A DNA stretch of 36,615 nucleotides from the NCBI GenBank assembly GCA_011772865.1, contig WVYQ01000017.1, positions 254,906 through 291,520 on the forward strand, given 5' to 3'. The translations under genes and the position numbers were made by a program. The notes under the pieces are model-generated. The model was not told the DNA's origin. It worked only from the letters and a program-made list of their open reading frames with translations, and did not search any database. Source of the stretch: Woeseiaceae bacterium. GTDB lineage: Bacteria > Pseudomonadota > Gammaproteobacteria > Steroidobacterales > Woeseiaceae. Shown piece after piece: positions 32,118 through 36,615 of this stretch. Every line of letters begins with the position of its first letter. Positions within the stretch are counted from its first letter, which is position 1.

Positions 32118-32128
32118 GCTATAAAGAA
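32118..32128 (+). promoter_or_regulatory. Possible -10 element before the M14 peptidase gene
   Basis: GCTATAAAGAA repeats the 11-mer found at 268-278. TATAAA is at 32120-32125, about 55 bases before the ATG at 32180. No -35 match is seen upstream. Confidence 0.25.
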
Positions 32129-32179
32129 CAAGCAATCGGGCCACCCGCGTTCTTGCGGCGGGCCGCGAGGGAAACCACG

Positions 32180-34876
32180 ATGAGACTGATTACCGTATTC
32201 ACTGCGTTACTGGTTGCGTCATTCGTACGCGCGGAAACAATCGACTTTTGGCCAGGCGCCGTTTACGACCCGTCGGTGCCGACGATCAAAGATGTCACCG
32301 GGCATGAGCCCGGCGAACGCATCACCTGGCATGCCGATGTCGTCCGATACTTCGACGCTTTGGCGAAGGCCTATCCCGATCGCGTTGCCGTGCATCGCTA
32401 TGCCGAGTCATGGGAAGGGCGCGAACTGATCTATGCGGTAATCACTTCGGCCGAAAACATGTCGCGCATCGCTGACATCAAGACCGGAATGCAGCAATTG
32501 CGCAATGCGGGGAGCACAGGCGCCCAGGCGGCAGAGCGCATCATCGAGTCGCAACCCGCGGTGACATGGTTGTCGTATGGCGTGCATGGCAATGAAATTT
32601 CATCGACCGATGCCGCGATGCTAACGGCGTATCATCTACTTGCCGCCCGAAATGATGAGCGGGTCGACGAAATCCTGCAGAACACGGTCGTGATCATCGA
32701 TCCGATGCAAAACCCTGACGGCCGCGATCGTTTCATTCATCACTTCGAGATGGCCGAGGGGCTTTTGCCAGACCCGGATCGCATCTCTGCCGAGCACGAC
32801 GAGCCCTGGCCGGGCGGTCGCACCAATCATTACCTGTTCGACCTGAATCGCGACTGGTTCATCATGTCCCAGCCCGAGACTCAGGGCCGGATCGTAGCCA
32901 CCCAGGAGTGGTACCCGGTCGCATTTGTCGACGCGCACGAAATGGGGTCGGACAACACCTATTACTTTGCACCCGAGGCGATTCCGTATAACCCGCATCT
33001 CGCGGCCGATCAGCGCGCGAGCCTGGAACTTTTCGGACGGACAAACGCACGGTGGTTCGATCGCTTCGGCATCGATTACTTTACGCGTGAGATCTACGAC
33101 GCGTTTTATCCGGGCTATGGCGCCAGCTGGCCGTCGTACTTCGGCAGTATTGCGATGACTTACGAACAGGCATCAGCGCGTGGCCTGGTCTGGCGCCAGT
33201 ATCACGGCAACGAGATGACGTACGCGTCCACGGTACGAAATCATTTCGTGACCTCGCTGGGCACCGCGGAAACTGTTGCCAGCAATCGCGAGAAATTCCT
33301 GCGCGAATTTTACGAGTATCAGTTGTCGGCGATCGATGAGGGGGCGACCGGCGATATTCGTGCGTATGTGCTTCCAACGCAGGATGATCAGGCCGGCGCA
33401 AACAAGCTCGCAGGGCTGCTGGTTAAGCAAGGCGTCGAAGTTGGCGTTGCAACCGAGAGGTTTCGGGCGTGTGGTGAGTCCTACGAACCGGGCAGCTATG
33501 TCATCAACCTCGCTCAGCCAGCGAAGCGCCTGGTTCGGACCTTGCTGGACACCGACGTTCCGATGGACGCGGAGTTCATGGCGGAGCAGGAGCGGCGTCG
33601 CGCCAAGGATATGGGAGACCAGATCTACGACGTCACGGCGTGGTCCATGCCGCTCATGATGAATATTCGCGCCGACACGTGCAATCGCGCTGTTACGGCC
33701 GCCACCCGTCCGGCAGCCGGCGACCTCGTGCTGCCCGGAACCGTATCGGGCGGTAACGCCAGGGTTGCCTACCTGGTTCCTTGGGGCGAGGCGACGGCCG
33801 TGCGTTTCCTCGCAAATGCATTGCGGGCGGGTATCGAGGTCAAGAGCACCGACCTCGCATTCACGCACGAGGGGCAACGTTACCCGTCGGGTACGCTGAT
33901 CATCGACGTGGCGGATAACGACCCGTCATTGCACGAATCGGTGCGCGCACTCGCTGCAAGCACGGGCGCCAACGTCGTCGCCGTTAACGATAGCTGGGTT
34001 ACCGATGGACCCAATTTCGGCAGTAATAACGTCGTGGTACACAACACGCCCCGGATCGCGATGGCATGGGATGAGCCGACATGGGCATACACTGCCGGCA
34101 ATATGCGCTTCGTCATCGAGCGCATGTTCGACTATCCGGTCACGGCAATTCGCAGCGACCGGCTCGGCACAGCAGATCTCGATCGCTACCAGGTTCTCAT
34201 CCTTCCCTCCCAGGGCTTCGGCGAGTATGCGGCGACGCTCGGCGAGGAGGGCGTGCAGAATCTCAAGGGCTGGGTCGCTAATGGCGGTGTCCTGATCGGG
34301 ATCGGCACGGCGAACCGATTCCTGGCGGATCCCAGGGTCGACCTGATCTCGATTCGGCGCGAAGACGCCGTCGTTGAGGGCGACGATGATAATGGCGGCG
34401 GCCAGAAGAGTTCCGGTGACGAAGAGGATCCGGTACCGACCGTGGAGGGCAGTTACCTGGCGAGCACCGACGACTACGAATCGGCAATTACACCTGAATC
34501 CCAGAGTCCCGATGTGCAGGATGGCGTCATTGCGCGGGCCGACGTCGATCCGGATCACTGGCTCGGTGCAGGTGTCGCCTCGACGATTAACGTCGTGTAT
34601 GCCGGGACCGACATTTACACGCCGATCAAACTCGATGCGGGCGTCAACGTTGCACGTTACCAGTCAGCAGACGCGCTGCTTGCGAGCGGTTACATGTGGG
34701 AGGAAAACCGCAAGCAACTCGCGTACAAGCCATTTGCTGCCGTTCAAGCCTCAGGGGCTGGTTTCGTGATCGCATTTACATCCGACCCGACCATCCGGGC
34801 ATACCAGACCGGCCTCAACGTGATCTTTATGAACGCGATCTTCAGGGGCAGCGCACACGCGCGGCCTGTGCGCTGA
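32180..34876 (+). CDS. Secreted M14 zinc carboxypeptidase-type protein
   Basis: An 898-residue exported metallopeptidase. Signal peptide about 1-18 (VASFVRAE). The M14 core shows zinc ligands His136 and Glu139 (GVHGNEIS), the third His at 253 (FVDAHEMGS), substrate-binding Arg in QNPDGRDR, and the catalytic Glu at 329 (MTYEQASARG). The C-terminal half (about 400-898) contains a glutamine-amidotransferase-like Rossmann segment (YQVLILPSQGFGEY), GGVLIGIGTANRFL and an acidic low-complexity linker (EGDDDNGGGQKSSGDEED). This long M14-plus-extension layout occurs in many exported peptidases of marine bacteria and Bacteroidetes. ATG 32180 is chosen for the signal peptide and GAGGG nine bases upstream. 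The substrate is unknown. Confidence 0.88.
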   Translation: MRLITVFTALLVASFVRAETIDFWPGAVYDPSVPTIKDVTGHEPGERITWHADVVRYFDALAKAYPDRVAVHRYAESWEGRELIYAVITSAENMSRIADIKTGMQQLRNAGSTGAQAAERIIESQPAVTWLSYGVHGNEISSTDAAMLTAYHLLAARNDERVDEILQNTVVIIDPMQNPDGRDRFIHHFEMAEGLLPDPDRISAEHDEPWPGGRTNHYLFDLNRDWFIMSQPETQGRIVATQEWYPVAFVDAHEMGSDNTYYFAPEAIPYNPHLAADQRASLELFGRTNARWFDRFGIDYFTREIYDAFYPGYGASWPSYFGSIAMTYEQASARGLVWRQYHGNEMTYASTVRNHFVTSLGTAETVASNREKFLREFYEYQLSAIDEGATGDIRAYVLPTQDDQAGANKLAGLLVKQGVEVGVATERFRACGESYEPGSYVINLAQPAKRLVRTLLDTDVPMDAEFMAEQERRRAKDMGDQIYDVTAWSMPLMMNIRADTCNRAVTAATRPAAGDLVLPGTVSGGNARVAYLVPWGEATAVRFLANALRAGIEVKSTDLAFTHEGQRYPSGTLIIDVADNDPSLHESVRALAASTGANVVAVNDSWVTDGPNFGSNNVVVHNTPRIAMAWDEPTWAYTAGNMRFVIERMFDYPVTAIRSDRLGTADLDRYQVLILPSQGFGEYAATLGEEGVQNLKGWVANGGVLIGIGTANRFLADPRVDLISIRREDAVVEGDDDNGGGQKSSGDEEDPVPTVEGSYLASTDDYESAITPESQSPDVQDGVIARADVDPDHWLGAGVASTINVVYAGTDIYTPIKLDAGVNVARYQSADALLASGYMWEENRKQLAYKPFAAVQASGAGFVIAFTSDPTIRAYQTGLNVIFMNAIFRGSAHARPVR

Positions 34877-34905
34877 ATGCTGCTCCACTACGAAGGCCGG
34901 GCATC

Positions 34906-35736
34906 ATGAGATTACCCAGGCTGCGCACGATACTGCTTACGCCGCTCGTACTGTTCGTGCTGGTGTATATCGCTGGCGCCATCATGCTCGCACTGGACGA
35001 TCGGACAGTTGCCACTCTGCAGGGCGATCCGGCTGGCCATGAGACCGTAACTATCTTCGGCGCGAGCGGGACCGCGGGTGACGGGATTTTGCAGGCAGCA
35101 CTGGCAGACCCTGACGTAACGACGATCCATGTCATCACGCGACGCTCGACCCCACGAATCGACGAGGGCGTCGAGTCTGGCAAGGTACGGATGACGATTC
35201 ATACGGATTACCTGGACTACACGCCGGTGCGGGACCAGGTAGCCGACTCGGACGCAGTTTTCTGGGCGATCGGATTGAGTTCGATTGGCGTCGACGAAGA
35301 GACCTACGCCATGATCCATGTGGACTTCCCGATGCGTTTCGTAGAGGAATGGACGGCGGTAAGCAGCAAGCCCGGGGCCTCATTTCACTACATCAGTTCG
35401 AGTGATATTTCAGAGGACTCGAGTGCCATGTGGGCGCGCCAGAAGGTTCGTGCAGAAAAGTCTCTATTCGCACTTGCAGAGGACAGGAAAATCAGGGTCA
35501 TCGCATACCGGCCGGATTACATCGGCCCCACTGAGGAAGAGGCTCATATCGGGCAGGACCTGCTCTTCTGGTTCTTCAGGCCCGTAGGCGCGGCCGTTCG
35601 GGCGCGACAAATCGGCCAGGCGATGATCGAGGTAACGGCGCGAGGTTCCGAGTTCGAGAACGGTGACAGGCTCGGTACCGGGACCATCATCCGCTACAGC
35701 GACGCTTACGAACGACGCTACGCGACCAGCCTGTGA
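34906..35736 (+). CDS. Membrane-anchored NAD(P)-binding Rossmann protein
   Basis: A 276-residue protein with an N-terminal helix (about 9-29, ILLTPLVLFVLVYIAGAIML) that should anchor it, then a Rossmann fold with the dinucleotide motif VTIFGASGTAGDGILQA (GxxGxxG), and a HYISSSD stretch followed by a likely Tyr/Lys-type region. It resembles atypical SDR/NAD-dependent epimerase-like or NmrA-like proteins. The reaction cannot be stated. The true start is ATG 34906, with AAGG upstream, in a frame that otherwise runs through the preceding gene. Its 3' end overlaps the converging reductase gene by 19 bases. Confidence 0.75.
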   Translation: MRLPRLRTILLTPLVLFVLVYIAGAIMLALDDRTVATLQGDPAGHETVTIFGASGTAGDGILQAALADPDVTTIHVITRRSTPRIDEGVESGKVRMTIHTDYLDYTPVRDQVADSDAVFWAIGLSSIGVDEETYAMIHVDFPMRFVEEWTAVSSKPGASFHYISSSDISEDSSAMWARQKVRAEKSLFALAEDRKIRVIAYRPDYIGPTEEEAHIGQDLLFWFFRPVGAAVRARQIGQAMIEVTARGSEFENGDRLGTGTIIRYSDAYERRYATSL

Positions 35737-36326
35737 GCCAATACGCTGGCTCTGCGGCGCGCCCGCGGCGGAAGTTCCACGTCCTGCTCCTGCGCGACCA
35801 TCCCGGTCACCATGGAGCTGACGACTTTCGAGCCGATCGTCCTGGCAGCGATCCTGAGGTTCCTGTTCGTACCGTATGTCAGGCGGCCGAGAAGACCGGG
35901 CGCGGCACACGATGATATGAGCACCGCCGGCTTTTTGGGCCCTTTGGCCTTGCGGAACGTGGGTGAAAGCTGACCCCACGGCCAGTAACCATAGACCGCC
36001 AGGCGTTCCGAGAAGCGTTTGAACAAGGCCGTTACCGATGAAAAATTCGTCGGCGCGGCAAACACGTACCCGTCCGCCTTCTCGATCTTTTGCACGAGGT
36101 CCGCCATGCCGTCTTCCTGTACGCATGTGCCCGGAGCGTCCCCGGGCTGTTGCATGCATTGCCGACAGTTGCGGCAAAAGCCGATCGGGTAGTCGCGCAG
36201 CCGAATATGCTCCACCTCCGCGCCGAGATCGCCCAGGTTCTCGAGAACACTATCGACAGCCTGATCGGTAAAGCCACCAGAGCGATAGGACCCGTTTATT
36301 GCAAGGATGTATTTTGACCTGCTCAT
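35718..36326 (-). CDS. NAD(P)H-dependent FMN reductase-like flavoprotein
   Basis: A 202-residue flavodoxin-fold protein. ILAINGSYRSGGFT is the FMN phosphate loop of the NADPH-dependent FMN reductase / iron-sulfur flavoprotein group, and a Cys set CRNCRQCMQ...TCVQEDGM follows, as in members that bind an Fe-S cluster. YVFAAPTNFSSVTALFKRFSERL is the conserved FMN-contacting helix. ATG 36326 has GGAGG eight bases upstream. The frame extends to 36416 without support. It may be an oxygen- or quinone-related reductase. Confidence 0.8.
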   Translation of the reverse strand: MSRSKYILAINGSYRSGGFTDQAVDSVLENLGDLGAEVEHIRLRDYPIGFCRNCRQCMQQPGDAPGTCVQEDGMADLVQKIEKADGYVFAAPTNFSSVTALFKRFSERLAVYGYWPWGQLSPTFRKAKGPKKPAVLISSCAAPGLLGRLTYGTNRNLRIAARTIGSKVVSSMVTGMVAQEQDVELPPRARRRASVLAHRLVA

Positions 36327-36405
36327 CACGTCCACCTCCGAGCTACACCTACCACCGTGACGAGCGCAGGGAAATCGTGGATGGCCGCAAGCGGGCGAGC
36401 AGCCG

Positions 36406-36615
36406 CTATTCGGCACGCTGCCGGGTACGCCGATCCGATAGAGCGAACGGCAGATACAACAGCGAAAACAGCATCACCGCCAGGATCTCGGCTGCAACGA
36501 GATACCAGGGCCATGGTCCCAACAGGTCGAACAAGCTGGCCGTCTCGGGCTTGCGCATCGTGAAAAGGTAATTGCTGTCCAGCAGCATATTCACGCCGAA
36601 CATCAACGCCAGGTA
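36406..36615 (-). CDS. Right-edge fragment of a YwaF/TIGR02206-type membrane protein
   Basis: Only the last 69 residues are in the window; the N-terminus lies beyond base 36615. It reads YLALMFGVNMLLDSNYLFTM, then KPETASLFDLLGPWPWYLVA and a final helix ILAVMLFSLLYLPFAL with a basic tail. The GANYLFT...P..SLFDLLGPWPWY block is the signature of this integral membrane family of unknown function. It is upstream of the flavodoxin-like gene on the same strand, 79 bases apart, so they could share an operon. Confidence 0.75.
   Translation of the reverse strand, partial: YLALMFGVNMLLDSNYLFTMRKPETASLFDLLGPWPWYLVAAEILAVMLFSLLYLPFALSDRRTRQRAE

Overview
The window is a high-G+C bacterial chromosome segment, probably from a marine-type gammaproteobacterium; Woeseiaceae-like is a guess from gene content, not a demonstrated placement. 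Genes are closely packed and many stops and starts overlap. I see no rRNA, tRNA, insertion sequence, phage gene or CRISPR array. Both ends cut through genes: a secreted protein at the left edge and a YwaF-family membrane protein at the right edge.

Left region (1-5510): a secreted TolB-propeller/PHP hydrolase, a DUF1508 (YegP-like) protein, a sodium:neurotransmitter-type symporter, a small secreted protein of unknown role, and a 57-residue two-helix membrane protein.

Centre (5553-23429): a Flp/Tad pilus island read outward from an AT-rich divergent control region (9831-10245). Rightward lies a full tad operon: Flp pilin, prepilin peptidase CpaA/TadV, an extra AAA+ ATPase, CpaB, secretin CpaC, a small lipoprotein, TadG-like, two TadE-like minor pilins, TadZ/CpaE, ATPase TadA/CpaF, TadB, TadC, TPR lipoprotein TadD and an unknown exported protein. 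Leftward is a tightly coupled four-gene operon: an AraC-type regulator with a degenerate receiver domain, an ICMT-like membrane methyltransferase, a lipoprotein subtilase with an altered oxyanion-hole position, and a second Flp pilin. Starts and stops overlap or abut through these four genes. This arm is my main candidate for an undescribed pilus accessory module: regulation, methylation, proteolysis and an alternative pilin.

Right region (23482-36615): a leftward FAH-family hydrolase/malonyl-CoA synthetase (MatB) operon. Next is a rightward operon of a stand-alone cyclic-nucleotide-binding protein, a geranylgeranyl-reductase-like flavoprotein and a GltD-like NAD(P)H/FAD/Fe-S protein. It reads as a redox module in which the third protein could feed electrons to the second under cNMP control. 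Then come a DUF3307 membrane protein (leftward) and a large DUF4071-SLOG-class III nucleotidyl cyclase fusion, the second strong candidate for novelty. The window ends with an M14 metallocarboxypeptidase, a membrane-anchored Rossmann protein, an NAD(P)H-dependent FMN reductase-like protein and the YwaF-family fragment.

All functional calls come from reading motifs and family resemblance by eye; no database search was run.
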